A stretch of 64,000 bases of DNA from an uncultured cyanobacterium. Lineage in GTDB: Bacteria > Cyanobacteriota > Vampirovibrionia > Gastranaerophilales > Gastranaerophilaceae. The notes beneath the pieces were generated by a model that saw nothing but the letters and a program-made list of their open reading frames with translations, was not told where the DNA came from and searched no databases. Below, in pieces: positions 8,791 through 18,031 of this stretch; within the stretch, counting starts at the first letter, position 1; every line of letters starts with the position of its first letter. The stretch lies in NCBI GenBank assembly GCA_902495705.1, contig CABUXT010000004.1, forward strand, positions 1-64,000. Reading direction: 5' to 3'. A program made the position numbers and the translations under genes.

Positions 8791-8820
8791 TGTCACCCTG
8801 AACTTGATTCAGGGTCTCAA
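8791..8820. repeat. Dispersed hairpin repeat, CCCTGAA variant
   Basis: Arms CACCCTGAA and TTCAGGGT flank the loop CTTGA. It is the same element as the copies at 23478, 34007 and others, but with A-T and T-A arm pairs changed together to C-G and C-G. Confidence 0.75.
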
Positions 8821-8857
8821 ATTTAACAAATTATACAAAAGTAAATGTGTATAGTTA

Positions 8858-8925
8858 GAGATTCTGAATAGCAAGAAAATTATGCGTTCATACTTCACGC
8901 AAATTTTCTAAGCTTTCAGAATGAC
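8858..8925. repeat. Dispersed hairpin repeat, long nested palindrome variant
   Basis: Outer arms ATTCTGAA and TTCAGAAT are as in the short copies. The loop is replaced by a nested imperfect palindrome with arm pairs AGC/GCT, AGAAAATT/AATTTTCT and TGCG/CGCA. It looks like a miniature, possibly mobile, hairpin. There is no coding potential. Confidence 0.65.
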
Positions 8926-8967
8926 AATATAAAAAAAGTCATGTTAAATGACAAATATAATAATGAA

Positions 8968-8998
8968 AACCCTTCCTTGGGTATGCGGAAGGGTTTTT
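8968..8998. terminator. Bidirectional terminator between sdaAA and the AAA+ gene
   Basis: Nine-base arms AACCCTTCC and GGAAGGGTT are followed by a T-run on the plus strand and preceded by an A-rich stretch. It separates two convergent genes. Confidence 0.8.
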
Positions 8999-9040
8999 AG
9001 CGTCTCATAGTAGTTATAAAAAAGAAAATAAGGAGTTCAT

Positions 9041-10585
9041 TTATTTTTTACCGAAACCAATTGGATTGCGTGAAGACTTTCTGTGTTGCTCTTTGAATTG
9101 TTTAATTGCCTCAAGAAAATCCTCATTTTTGTAAACAGGATTTGCCATATCCGCATCTACATAAGTGTTGTTTTCCATTTTTTCAAAGATACCAAGTCTT
9201 CTCATCATGTTTTCTCTTGCAAGTTTTGTAATATATTTGATATCACTACCTACAGCTTTATCTGCGTACATTTTATCAACAAGAGCATTAACATCGACAT
9301 CTTTGTCTAAGTTTTTGCCATCTGTGTAGATTTTGAAAATTGTTTCAACACCACTTCTATCAGGTGCATCAACCAAGATGTGCTTACTTAATCTTTCAGA
9401 ACGTTTAAGCGCACTATCAAGCATGTCATATTTGTTGGTTAAACCTAAAATGTATACGTTATCTCCTTCATCATAAAGGTCTGTGATACAAGTTAGTAAC
9501 TGGTCGATTAACTTATTGCCGTATTTGTCGGCATCTCCTCTTTCAGCACCAATCGCATCAATTTCATCAATAATGCCGATAGATGGTTGATTGTCTCTTA
9601 ATTTGTCAAAAAATGCTCTTACATTTGCTTCAGATTCACCAACGTATTTTGCCTGAAATGCTGTACCGCTAACGTAATCGCAATTAACTCCCGCCTCATT
9701 TGCAAGCGCCTTACATAGTGCTGTTTTACCGGTCCCCGCAGGTCCATGCAAAATATAACCTCTTGTAATATCTTCTGCGCCGTAGGCTGAAGGATATTTT
9801 ATCGGATATAAAATACCTTTTTTAAGTTCCTCAATTACTTTGTCCTGACCTCCGATTTTGCTAAAAGTTTGCTTTTCAACAGGTCTTGTCGTGTGTAAAA
9901 TTGTTTGCGCCAAAGTTCTTTTATTAAGTGCAGCCAGTTCATTATTCATGCTTTTTTCAAAGTCATAAACAGTTGAAAATCCTGCTTTTTTAGACGATAA
10001 ATCATATTTTGGTTTTTCTTTAATATGCAATACATCGTTTGCAATTTGAACGGTGTCATTATTAACTACATAAAAACTCTGCCCAGGGTCAAGAAAATAC
10101 TTCTTTCCGCCTGTCGTCAAGATAATTTTTTTGTCATTAACGTTTAATAACTCAATATCACCTAATGAGTTTTTCAAAAACGCATAATTTCTTTGGAGGG
10201 TGTTTTCTGGCATAAAAATTTCTTTTTTAATTGCTTGTTTTAAGCCTTTAACATTTTTGGTTAAAGCCTTTTGCGCGTCATTGTAATTTTTGCCAAGGAG
10301 AATAATTTCACCGTGTTTTAAACCTTTAAATAGCGTCGCAAGTCGTTCTTCTACTGGGAATTGTTTAAGCAACGCTAAACCTGCTTTTGTCACATCGTCA
10401 GCTCCGCCTGTAAAAGCTACACTATTTGTCTTTTTATGTACCAAATCCATTCCGTAACCATATTTTGGCATTGATGTCATATTTTGTGAAGGGTTTGAGA
10501 CCGAATTTTTAGCATTATTAGATTTAACAAATGATTGTTGTCTGTTATACACTTGTTGCTGATAATTAATTGCTTGAATTCTCAT
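9041..10585 (-). CDS. AAA+ ATPase with atypical N-terminal region
   Basis: This 514-residue protein has one classical AAA module. Walker A GPAGTGKT is at 281-288, the pore-loop-like KYVG near 313, Walker B GIIDEID near 337-343, and a sensor-2/arginine-finger region follows (RSERLS). The ATPase resembles FtsH/Cdc48-type unfoldases, but there is no protease domain and no transmembrane helix. Residues 1-60 are Gln/Asn/Ser-rich and disordered. Residues about 90-190 form a beta-rich domain that could be a substrate-binding N domain. It is a single gene, and two inverted repeats lie upstream. The likely role is protein remodelling, with unknown substrate. Confidence 0.8.
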   Translation of the reverse strand: MRIQAINYQQQVYNRQQSFVKSNNAKNSVSNPSQNMTSMPKYGYGMDLVHKKTNSVAFTGGADDVTKAGLALLKQFPVEERLATLFKGLKHGEIILLGKNYNDAQKALTKNVKGLKQAIKKEIFMPENTLQRNYAFLKNSLGDIELLNVNDKKIILTTGGKKYFLDPGQSFYVVNNDTVQIANDVLHIKEKPKYDLSSKKAGFSTVYDFEKSMNNELAALNKRTLAQTILHTTRPVEKQTFSKIGGQDKVIEELKKGILYPIKYPSAYGAEDITRGYILHGPAGTGKTALCKALANEAGVNCDYVSGTAFQAKYVGESEANVRAFFDKLRDNQPSIGIIDEIDAIGAERGDADKYGNKLIDQLLTCITDLYDEGDNVYILGLTNKYDMLDSALKRSERLSKHILVDAPDRSGVETIFKIYTDGKNLDKDVDVNALVDKMYADKAVGSDIKYITKLARENMMRRLGIFEKMENNTYVDADMANPVYKNEDFLEAIKQFKEQHRKSSRNPIGFGKK

Positions 10586-10647
10586 CTTTCACCTCACACA
10601 AATCTGTACCATATCTTACTTAGAGATAAATGTACTCTTAATATTCT

Positions 10648-10667
10648 ATCTACTATATGTGTAGTAG
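10648..10667. promoter_or_regulatory. Inverted repeat upstream of the AAA+ gene (operator candidate)
   Basis: Arms TCTACTA and TAGTAGA flank TATGTG, 63 bases upstream of the AAA+ start codon. The position and dyad symmetry suit a regulator site. No regulator is identified. Confidence 0.35.
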
Positions 10668-10698
10668 AATAAAACTATTTTGAGGATTTGTCAAGCAT

Positions 10699-10717
10699 AA
10701 TGCGAATAATTCGCATT
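10699..10717. promoter_or_regulatory. Perfect 19-base palindrome (operator candidate)
   Basis: Arms AATGCGAAT and ATTCGCATT surround a single A, with outer CA and TG also pairing across one mismatch. It lies 114 bases upstream of the AAA+ gene. There is no T-run, so it is not a terminator. It looks like a dimeric repressor site. Confidence 0.45.
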
Positions 10718-10828
10718 GTGTAAAAGATAAAATCAGGCTCAGACTGTTACAATGATAGTATTTTATACACTTATTAGAATGTTAAGAATTTGTAATATTC
10801 TATAATAGAATAAATAAAGACAAATAAA

Positions 10829-10857
10829 AAACGATTACCAATATTTGATAATCGTTT
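10829..10857. terminator. Terminator downstream of tRNA-Arg
   Basis: Arms AAACGATTA and TAATCGTTT have an A-run on one side and a T-run on the other, so it works on either strand. It sits just past the tRNA 3' end on the minus strand. Confidence 0.75.
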
Positions 10858-10866
10858 TTTTAAACT

Positions 10867-10940
<74 letters not shown>

Positions 10941-11032
10941 ATATTTGATTTACAAGTTATATATTATAAAAAACAAACTTTTTTTTCAAGTCCTTTTTAA
11001 AAGAAAAATTATATAAACAATGTGTAACAATT

Positions 11033-11061
11033 TTGCTCTTTTTGAAAACAAATAATATAAT
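11033..11061 (+). promoter_or_regulatory. Sigma-70-type promoter of the amidase-murI unit
   Basis: TTGCTC at 11033 and TATAAT at 11056 are 17 bases apart. The predicted transcript start leaves a leader of about 12 bases before the ATG at 11080. Confidence 0.5.
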
Positions 11062-11079
11062 CTCATTAGGTATAAAATT

Positions 11080-12948
11080 ATGAAGAACTTTTTTATAAAA
11101 TTGTTATGCATTTTTGCATTTATCCTTAGTTTTGGCGGTTTGACAAATGCAGCTGACTTAAATATTTCATCTGTAACATTTGATAATTCCGCAACATTTA
11201 TGGCGATTAATTCACAAGATAACGATGACAACTTAATTCCAACAGGGATAAAATTAAATTCAGTTCCTGATGAGAAGAAAGTTTATTTTGATATACCATC
11301 GGCGATTTTACGCTGTGCAGCTCAAGATTTGGTTATCCAAAACTCTGATATCAAAGAAGTTTTGGTAAAACAATTCTCTGCAAATCCAAATGTAGTACGA
11401 GTTGTAATTTATTATAACGATGGCTACAGTCCATCAAATATACAATTAAAGCGATTAAATAATTCGTTATTTGTCAGATTTGGTAACACTCAAATTCAAA
11501 ATTTCTATTTCCAACAAGTTTATAATGATATTTCGGCAAATGTAGCTAAATTGTATGAAACAACAGGTATTCAAGTGCCTGTGACAGTAAATACGAACAA
11601 TTTGATAAACCAAATCAATTCGGCTTTCAAACTCGGAGATACAACCGAAGACAAAAACTATATTTTATCAAAAAAGGATTTATCACTTCCGACAAAATAT
11701 TATTTGGATAATATAACTGTTAAAAACGGAATGGTGCATTTGACAGGTATCGGTACTGCAAATTTGACAAAACCGTTTGCTCTGTCAAATCCTATACGTG
11801 TTGTCTATGATATTCCAAATACTGTTGTTAATACTTCAATCAGAAATAAAGATATTTCTATCAATCAATCTGAATCAGTCAAGGTCGGACAATTTAACCA
11901 AAACACTGCAAGAGTTGTAATTACTAGCCAAAGTGCTTACAAATATATTCCAGTCGTTTATGCAGATTCAGAAAGAATTGTCTTTATGGATAAGGATGCA
12001 GAAAATTACACAACACTATTTACAACAAAAGTTGCTTTAACTTCTGCAAATAGTGAGGTTTTTGATACTCGCACACAAGCCGGTAAATTGGTATTTTCAA
12101 AGCCTGTAATCTACGGTATTGATAGAGATAACAACAATGTCGATATATATTTGCTAAATGTCGACAGATACCAAGATGTTAATCTTAAATCAGCATTATC
12201 GTTTGGTGGACTAAAAGTTAGTGCCCTCAAGCATGGCGGTGCGAAAATTTCTATTCCGTTAAAGAAAGATGATGAACTTGATATCCATGCCGGAGCAGAT
12301 GGCAAAACATTGCGTATCAAAATAAAATATGCAAAAGTGGAACTGCCTGCAGTTGTTGTTCCGACTGTAGTAAAAACACCAGCGACAACAACCACCATCC
12401 AAAAGAAACCTGCAACAGGCAAAAAGGTTATTGTAATTGACCCTGGGCATGGCGGTTCTGATGTTGGCGCAACACGAAACGGAATTTACGAGAAAAATAT
12501 AACACTTGATGTTTCTAAAAAAGTTGTAGACCTATTGAAGAAAAAAGGCTATCAAGTTTATATGACAAGGGATAAAGACGAAACTGTATCATTGCAGGAA
12601 CGTGTTGCAATCAGTGAAAACATTTCACCTGACGTATTTGTAAGCATTCACGTAAATTCTAGTAACAGTGACTCTCCAACAGGTTTAGAAACTCATTATT
12701 ATAAAGATAACAGTTTGACTTTGGCTAAAAATGTTCACGCATCATTATTAAACCATGTTAATTCTAAAGACCGTGGGTTGTTTAAATCAAGATTTTATGT
12801 TATAAATCATACTACAGCGCCTGCAATACTGGTTGAAATCGGATTTATTTCAAGTCCTGTAGAGCGTGCTCAACTGGTATCAGAAAGTCGAAAACAGGCG
12901 ACTGCTAAAGCTATAGCTGAGGGTATAGATGATTATTTCAAAAAATAA
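11080..12948 (+). CDS. N-acetylmuramoyl-L-alanine amidase (Amidase_3) with AMIN-like N-terminal domains
   Basis: This 622-residue exported enzyme cleaves the bond between N-acetylmuramic acid and L-alanine of peptidoglycan. Residues 1-25 are a signal peptide ending NAA. The region about 40-430 is beta-rich with repeated segments typical of AMIN domains, which target amidases to the septum. A short Thr/Pro linker follows. The Amidase_3 catalytic domain starts near 450 with the Zn ligands His in DPGHGG, Glu in GIYEKN and His in SIHVNS, and the catalytic Glu in LVEIGF. Its last 20 bases overlap murI, so the two are probably coupled. A second Amidase_3 gene lies at 14700-16133. Confidence 0.9.
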   Translation: MKNFFIKLLCIFAFILSFGGLTNAADLNISSVTFDNSATFMAINSQDNDDNLIPTGIKLNSVPDEKKVYFDIPSAILRCAAQDLVIQNSDIKEVLVKQFSANPNVVRVVIYYNDGYSPSNIQLKRLNNSLFVRFGNTQIQNFYFQQVYNDISANVAKLYETTGIQVPVTVNTNNLINQINSAFKLGDTTEDKNYILSKKDLSLPTKYYLDNITVKNGMVHLTGIGTANLTKPFALSNPIRVVYDIPNTVVNTSIRNKDISINQSESVKVGQFNQNTARVVITSQSAYKYIPVVYADSERIVFMDKDAENYTTLFTTKVALTSANSEVFDTRTQAGKLVFSKPVIYGIDRDNNNVDIYLLNVDRYQDVNLKSALSFGGLKVSALKHGGAKISIPLKKDDELDIHAGADGKTLRIKIKYAKVELPAVVVPTVVKTPATTTTIQKKPATGKKVIVIDPGHGGSDVGATRNGIYEKNITLDVSKKVVDLLKKKGYQVYMTRDKDETVSLQERVAISENISPDVFVSIHVNSSNSDSPTGLETHYYKDNSLTLAKNVHASLLNHVNSKDRGLFKSRFYVINHTTAPAILVEIGFISSPVERAQLVSESRKQATAKAIAEGIDDYFKK

Positions 12949-13741
12949 CAATGACAGCAATTCCCCAATTGCATTTTTTGATTCGGGTGTTGGCGGTTTA
13001 ACGGTATATAACAAGGTTAAGAAGATATTACCAAACGAAAATTACGTTTATTATGGCGATACCTTACATGTACCTTACGGTGAAAAAACAAAAGGGCAGT
13101 TATTAGAATACTCGGATAATATTTTAAAATTTTTTGAGTCGAAACACTGCAAAGCCGTTGTTATGGCTTGTAATACAACATCTTCAGTTATTTATGATGA
13201 TATTTGCGGAAAGTACAATTTTAAACTCTATCCGATTGTACAATCTGTGGCAGAAATTCTTTCAACATTACCGATAAAAAGACTTGGCGTATTTGCAACA
13301 AGTGCAACAATTAATTCACAAGTTTATCCTCGAGAAATCTCAAAATATAACAAAGAAATTCAAGTTTTTGGGCAACATTGTCCAAAATGGGTTAATATTG
13401 TTGAAAATAACACTTTGACTGACTTGGATAGCATTGCAACGGTTAAAGAAGATTTAGAACAGATGTTGAAAAATCATCCTGACAAAATTGTTCTTGGATG
13501 CACTCACTATCCGTTCTTGTTAAAGATATTATCTAAATTCGCGCCTGAAGATTTATTTATTGACCCTGCAATTTCTTTTGCTCAATATATTAAAGACGAC
13601 TTAGAAAAATCTGGTTTGTTGAATACATCCAACTCAAAACCTGTTGAAGAGTTTTATGTAAGTTCAGAACCTGAAAAATTTAAAATCGCTTCAAAAATGT
13701 TTTATAACTTAAAAGAAACACCTAAACTTTTAACTTTTTAA
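12929..13741 (+). CDS. murI: Glutamate racemase
   Basis: This 270-residue enzyme makes D-glutamate for peptidoglycan stem peptides. Both catalytic cysteines are present: Cys81 in ACNTTSS and Cys191 in GCTHYPFL. The substrate motif FFDSGVGGLTV is near the N-terminus. The ATG at 12929 lies inside the end of the amidase gene, giving a 20-base overlap. An alternative later start is unlikely because the first beta strand begins at residue 12. The 3' end overlaps the convergent DUF3326 gene by 12 bases. Confidence 0.93.
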   Translation: MIISKNNNDSNSPIAFFDSGVGGLTVYNKVKKILPNENYVYYGDTLHVPYGEKTKGQLLEYSDNILKFFESKHCKAVVMACNTTSSVIYDDICGKYNFKLYPIVQSVAEILSTLPIKRLGVFATSATINSQVYPREISKYNKEIQVFGQHCPKWVNIVENNTLTDLDSIATVKEDLEQMLKNHPDKIVLGCTHYPFLLKILSKFAPEDLFIDPAISFAQYIKDDLEKSGLLNTSNSKPVEEFYVSSEPEKFKIASKMFYNLKETPKLLTF

Positions 13742-14719
13742 AATCATTTTAAGGCAGTTTTCATAAGTATTAACCTCAATGATATTAGAGTTCTTGAGCA
13801 ATTTATCTTTTGTTACATCAAGTTCTGTTTTGTTTTCTAATACTGCATAAGTCTTGATATTTCTTTTTTGTGCCTCAAAAACAGGAACACTCCCCAGCGA
13901 ATTGTATGGCATAACTAAAAAATCTAAGTCTGAAATATTGATGCCGAGTTTTTTTGTTTTATCAATCAGTGGAGCTTGACTCAATCCTAACAAAATACAA
14001 GGCAAAAATGTTGGTGTTATGTATTCTGATGAGGATTTAGGATTGACTATATCAGGATAAATTGAATAGTCGCGAAATGCCGGTGAGTGAGCACAAGGGA
14101 CTTGAAAGTGTTTTGATATGTAGTGAGATAATATCGCCTCAACACCACCCACAGGGTCAGCACCTTGACCGTTTGCATAATCAGGATTGTCTTCATCCGA
14201 ATCTTCAAATAAACAAACAATAGCAATCGCCGTACAACCTTTAGAAAGAAGTTTTTCACAAGCTTTGCCGATGGTTTCGATATTGTTTACCGTTCCTGTT
14301 GATATCCCATCTTCTGTCATAAAAAATTCAACGCCAACATCTTCTTCTGTGATTTCGTAAGCTGAAATATCAACACCATAGACAGCTTTTACGGCATTTT
14401 GAGTGTTTAGATGGACATTTAGAACATCTTTTGGTATGGCTTTATCATAAATTATGCCGATTTTGTTATTTTCTGACGGAACTAAATTTATTTCACCTTT
14501 AAAAAATGAATCAAGAGAATACCCTTCGATATACAACATAGAATCCGTTATTGCAGAAAACCCGCCTGCATTAACAACATTTGGATTGACGATTAAATTT
14601 GTGTATTTAGCAAATCTTCTAGCATAAGGACCTGCATCTCCCGCGTAACCTCCGATAGAGGCGCCAATTCCTGTCGGAACAATAAATGCTCCTGTTTTTT
14701 TATCTTTGTTGTATGTCAT
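13730..14719 (-). CDS. DUF3326 family protein
   Basis: This 329-residue protein has the opening FIVPTGIGASIGGYAGDA, which I associate with DUF3326, a family of unknown function known mainly from cyanobacteria and plastid-bearing organisms. It is soluble, with no signal peptide, and Gly-rich near the N-terminus as in nucleotide- or phosphate-binding folds. It overlaps the upstream amidase gene by 20 bases on the same strand, so the two form one operon, and it runs convergently into murI. The wall-gene context is suggestive only. If correct, the assignment supports a cyanobacterial-sister origin. Confidence 0.65.
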   Translation of the reverse strand: MTYNKDKKTGAFIVPTGIGASIGGYAGDAGPYARRFAKYTNLIVNPNVVNAGGFSAITDSMLYIEGYSLDSFFKGEINLVPSENNKIGIIYDKAIPKDVLNVHLNTQNAVKAVYGVDISAYEITEEDVGVEFFMTEDGISTGTVNNIETIGKACEKLLSKGCTAIAIVCLFEDSDEDNPDYANGQGADPVGGVEAILSHYISKHFQVPCAHSPAFRDYSIYPDIVNPKSSSEYITPTFLPCILLGLSQAPLIDKTKKLGINISDLDFLVMPYNSLGSVPVFEAQKRNIKTYAVLENKTELDVTKDKLLKNSNIIEVNTYENCLKMILKS

Positions 14720-16133
14720 TTATATATTTCTCCAAACCGTGTAATATCGCTTTTGCTGTCTGCTCTTGAAATTCAGGATTAACAAGTTTTGAATTATCTT
14801 CAGGATTTATCATATAACCGACTTCAACAAGTACGGCAATTGATTCAGTGTTTCTGACAACAGCAAAACTTTCTTGATGAACTTTATCATCATTCATTTT
14901 TAACTCATCAACCAAACTTGCTTGAATATCTTCTGCAAGTTTTCTTGATTGCGGATAAAAATAATACACTCCTGAACCTGAACGCTTTGACATTGCAGCA
15001 GAATCAGGCAATGCATTGTTATGAATACTTATGAAAATATCAGCGTCATTGTCTTTAGAGATTTTTACTCTGTCATTTAGCGAAACAGCTTTGTCTGATT
15101 CTCTTGTCATAATGACTTTTGCACCTGAATTTTCAAGCAGCTGTTTCAAATCTTGAGCGATGTTCAAATTTATATCTTTTTCTTTGTCGCCAAGACATCC
15201 GATTGCCCCAAATTCATCTCCGCCATGACCTGCGTCAACTACGATTTTCAAATCTTTGAACGATTGAGTTTTATCTGCAATTGGTGCTCTTTTTATTTCT
15301 ATAACAAGTTCTTTACTGTTTTTGTAATACGTTTTATATCCAAATGGTGCTGACACGCGATTTATGTGGAAATCGTATTTATTTTCAGGATAACCGCTTA
15401 CATTATACAAAGTAAAATCAAAACCTGTATTATAAGGTTTTAGTTGCTTATAATCACCGTTTTTAGGCAAATATGACCTTGTTTCACTCAAAATATACGG
15501 CTCTTTTTTACTCATTTTGATTGTGTAAATTCGAGCATTTGGAGTTTCGTCATAAACAAAACTTTCGATCCTTGCAGGTGAATTATTGTAATTTTCTATT
15601 TTTGAAAGAAAACTTTTCCCAACCCAAACATAATCATCTCTTGCCAATTGAACTCTATAAAAGTCTTTATGTTCACCTACGACATTTAGCGGTATTCCTT
15701 TTTCTAAATGCTGTAATCTGTTTGTACCGCCGTCATAAGGTTCTGAACGCAACGGCACATTATCTGAATTTGTTGCAAAGACTACAGGCGAGTCATAGTC
15801 TTTTATTGCAAAAGGTGTCTTTGTTGCAGTCTTTGCCTTTTGTTCAGGGCGTGTAATTTTATAAATTTGAGTAGTTTTGCCGTTAGAAATTTTAAAAATA
15901 TTTTCTCCGACATTTAGTTTTACTACATGATAAAAACCGCCTGATGGGTGGATTTCAACAGGTTCTGAATTTATATTCAGGTTTAATTTAGGATTCTCAT
16001 TACCTATAAAAAAGGTTACAGGAGAGTTTATGACAACCTCTTGAGCCTTTGGATAGACGATATTTGCACCAAATACAGATTGATTTGAGCCAAAAATAAC
16101 CAATAAAGTGAATAAATAAACTAAGTTTTTCAT
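14700..16133 (-). CDS. N-acetylmuramoyl-L-alanine amidase (Amidase_3) with SH3-like domain
   Basis: This 477-residue second amidase has a different targeting region from the one at 11080. A signal peptide covers residues 1-22 (ending VFGA). A beta-rich segment follows, then an SH3-like domain at about 113-178 (VPLRSEP, DYVWVGKSFL), another beta region, and the catalytic domain from about 295. Zn ligands are visible in DAGHGG, Glu in DKEKDINLN and His in SIHNNA, with the catalytic Glu in VLVEVGY. It shares a 20-base overlap with the downstream DUF3326 gene. The SH3-like domain probably recognises wall peptides. Confidence 0.9.
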   Translation of the reverse strand: MKNLVYLFTLLVIFGSNQSVFGANIVYPKAQEVVINSPVTFFIGNENPKLNLNINSEPVEIHPSGGFYHVVKLNVGENIFKISNGKTTQIYKITRPEQKAKTATKTPFAIKDYDSPVVFATNSDNVPLRSEPYDGGTNRLQHLEKGIPLNVVGEHKDFYRVQLARDDYVWVGKSFLSKIENYNNSPARIESFVYDETPNARIYTIKMSKKEPYILSETRSYLPKNGDYKQLKPYNTGFDFTLYNVSGYPENKYDFHINRVSAPFGYKTYYKNSKELVIEIKRAPIADKTQSFKDLKIVVDAGHGGDEFGAIGCLGDKEKDINLNIAQDLKQLLENSGAKVIMTRESDKAVSLNDRVKISKDNDADIFISIHNNALPDSAAMSKRSGSGVYYFYPQSRKLAEDIQASLVDELKMNDDKVHQESFAVVRNTESIAVLVEVGYMINPEDNSKLVNPEFQEQTAKAILHGLEKYINDIQQR

Positions 16134-16241
16134 AACAATAATATACTATATTTTTAATAATAATTTAATTTCGTAAATTTATTTAATAATTGTGTTATTT
16201 GAACCTCATTGTGATAAAATTGAATTACTAAGGGATGGGAT

Positions 16242-18014
16242 ATGAGAAGAGAAGATGAACCTCAGTTAAGACAACAAAAGCCGTCAAATGGCAAGTATTG
16301 TGTCAAAGTGACCAATATCTTGGAGATTCTTTATTGCGTTGTAATTATAATTTTGATAATTCACTTATTCGTACTTCAAATTTTTGATGTGCGCAAATAT
16401 AGAGAACGTGGCAGGATGCAACGCGCAAGCCATGATTTTGCTGTTCGTGGTGATATCTACGACCGCCATGGAATTAAACTTGCCACAGATAGAATTTATT
16501 ACAATATCTATGCTCGTCCTGTTGATTATTCAGAAAAAGAAACTCCACGCAAAATTGCAAAACTTTTTGCTCCGGTTTTACAAATTCCAGAGGCTAAATT
16601 GTATGAAAAACTTTCTAATACAAAAATCCCTGTAATTGCCTTAAAAAAAGATGTTGATAGAGATACGGCAAAGAAATTGATGAGCATTATTGCAGATAAC
16701 AATTTCCGCTCTATCAGTTTAGATAAGAAAAATACAAGAGAATATCCTCAAGGTGTATTTGCCTCTCATGTTTTAGGTTTTTACAACTTTGATGCAGGTG
16801 TTTCAAACGGGGTTGAATTGACAGCAAAAGATAAGCTAGAGCACGCAGTTCGTGCAACTTATGAAAAAACACGAGACGGTAAAATTATTTATAAAATTCC
16901 GACAGACCCTGTCGGTCCGACAAGAAATCCAAAAGGTCAAGATGTTACATTAACAATTGATGCTGCTATTCAGCACGTTTGTGAAAAAGAATTGCAAAAA
17001 ATTATCCACGAAAAAGAAGCTTTACGTGGTGCTGTTATTGTAATGAATCCTAAAAACGGTGAAATCCTTGCTTATGCGGTTTATCCGACTTATGACCCAA
17101 ATAAATTCCAAAAAGCAAGTAATACACAAATTAAAAACTGGACTCTGACAGATGTATATCCTCCTGGGTCAACATTCAAAACTATAACGGTAACAAGTGC
17201 TATGGAACTTGGCAAAATCAATGAAAATTCTATCATTGAAGACTCAGGTAGAATGAAGTTTGGCGGATATACAATTGAAAACTACGACTATAAACAAAAA
17301 GGTGCTCCAGGGAAAATTAATTTGGTTTACCTGTTTGAGCACTCAAGTAATATCGGTTCTGTTAATGTCGGATTTTTAATGACGCATAGAGAATTTTACG
17401 ACATGCTGAAAAAATTCGGCTTTGGTGAAAAATCAGGAATAGACCTTCCGGGTGAATCTTCAGGGTTGTTGGCGGCTCCTCAATTTTGGGACAGAGGTCT
17501 TCACATGACAATGTCTTACGGTTACGGAACATCAGTTTCAATTATGCAAATGGTTTCAGCCGTATCAGCTCTTGCAAATAACGGTGTGAGAGTAACTCCG
17601 CACGTTATTAAATATTCTCCTGAGGAAGAGGCTGAAAAGATTAAACATATTCCGACCGTTTCACCGCAAACGGCTCATACGATTACTAAACTGCTTGCAA
17701 TGAGTGTTAATAACGGTAAATCATGTATTAAAATGGATAAATATAATGTAGCAGCCAAAACAGGTACTTCAAGAAAACCTCTTGAAAGTGGTGTTGGTTA
17801 TTCAGGCGCGATGTACACATCAACTATCGGTTATTTGCCTGCAAGTGACCCACAAGTTTTGATTTATGTTGTTGTTGATAGTGCGAAAAAGGGCCCTGTT
17901 TGGGGTAACACCGTAGCCGGTCCGATTTTCCACGAGGTAGCCGAACAAACAGCAAGAATTTTGGACTTGAAACCTGATAAAATCCCTGCTACACCTACAA
18001 AAAATATTAATTAG
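16242..18014 (+). CDS. ftsI: FtsI-type penicillin-binding protein (class B PBP transpeptidase)
   Basis: This 590-residue class B PBP is likely the division transpeptidase that crosslinks septal peptidoglycan. A transmembrane helix lies at about 26-48, followed by a dimerisation region (RGDIYDRHG). The transpeptidase domain has the three active-site motifs: STFK (Ser310, Lys313), SSN (Ser368-Asn370) and KTG (Lys506-Gly508). The gene sits 17 bases before murE, the usual dcw order, which favours FtsI/SpoVD over PBP2 of the elongasome. No PASTA domain is present. It is the first gene of a six-gene operon to rdgB. Confidence 0.9.
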   Translation: MRREDEPQLRQQKPSNGKYCVKVTNILEILYCVVIIILIIHLFVLQIFDVRKYRERGRMQRASHDFAVRGDIYDRHGIKLATDRIYYNIYARPVDYSEKETPRKIAKLFAPVLQIPEAKLYEKLSNTKIPVIALKKDVDRDTAKKLMSIIADNNFRSISLDKKNTREYPQGVFASHVLGFYNFDAGVSNGVELTAKDKLEHAVRATYEKTRDGKIIYKIPTDPVGPTRNPKGQDVTLTIDAAIQHVCEKELQKIIHEKEALRGAVIVMNPKNGEILAYAVYPTYDPNKFQKASNTQIKNWTLTDVYPPGSTFKTITVTSAMELGKINENSIIEDSGRMKFGGYTIENYDYKQKGAPGKINLVYLFEHSSNIGSVNVGFLMTHREFYDMLKKFGFGEKSGIDLPGESSGLLAAPQFWDRGLHMTMSYGYGTSVSIMQMVSAVSALANNGVRVTPHVIKYSPEEEAEKIKHIPTVSPQTAHTITKLLAMSVNNGKSCIKMDKYNVAAKTGTSRKPLESGVGYSGAMYTSTIGYLPASDPQVLIYVVVDSAKKGPVWGNTVAGPIFHEVAEQTARILDLKPDKIPATPTKNIN

Positions 18015-18031
18015 TATAGGAGAAATATATT

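Noticed and set aside
15521..15856. 111-residue plus-strand frame opposite the second amidase
   Set aside because: It is fully inside a well-supported gene on the other strand and has no start signal.
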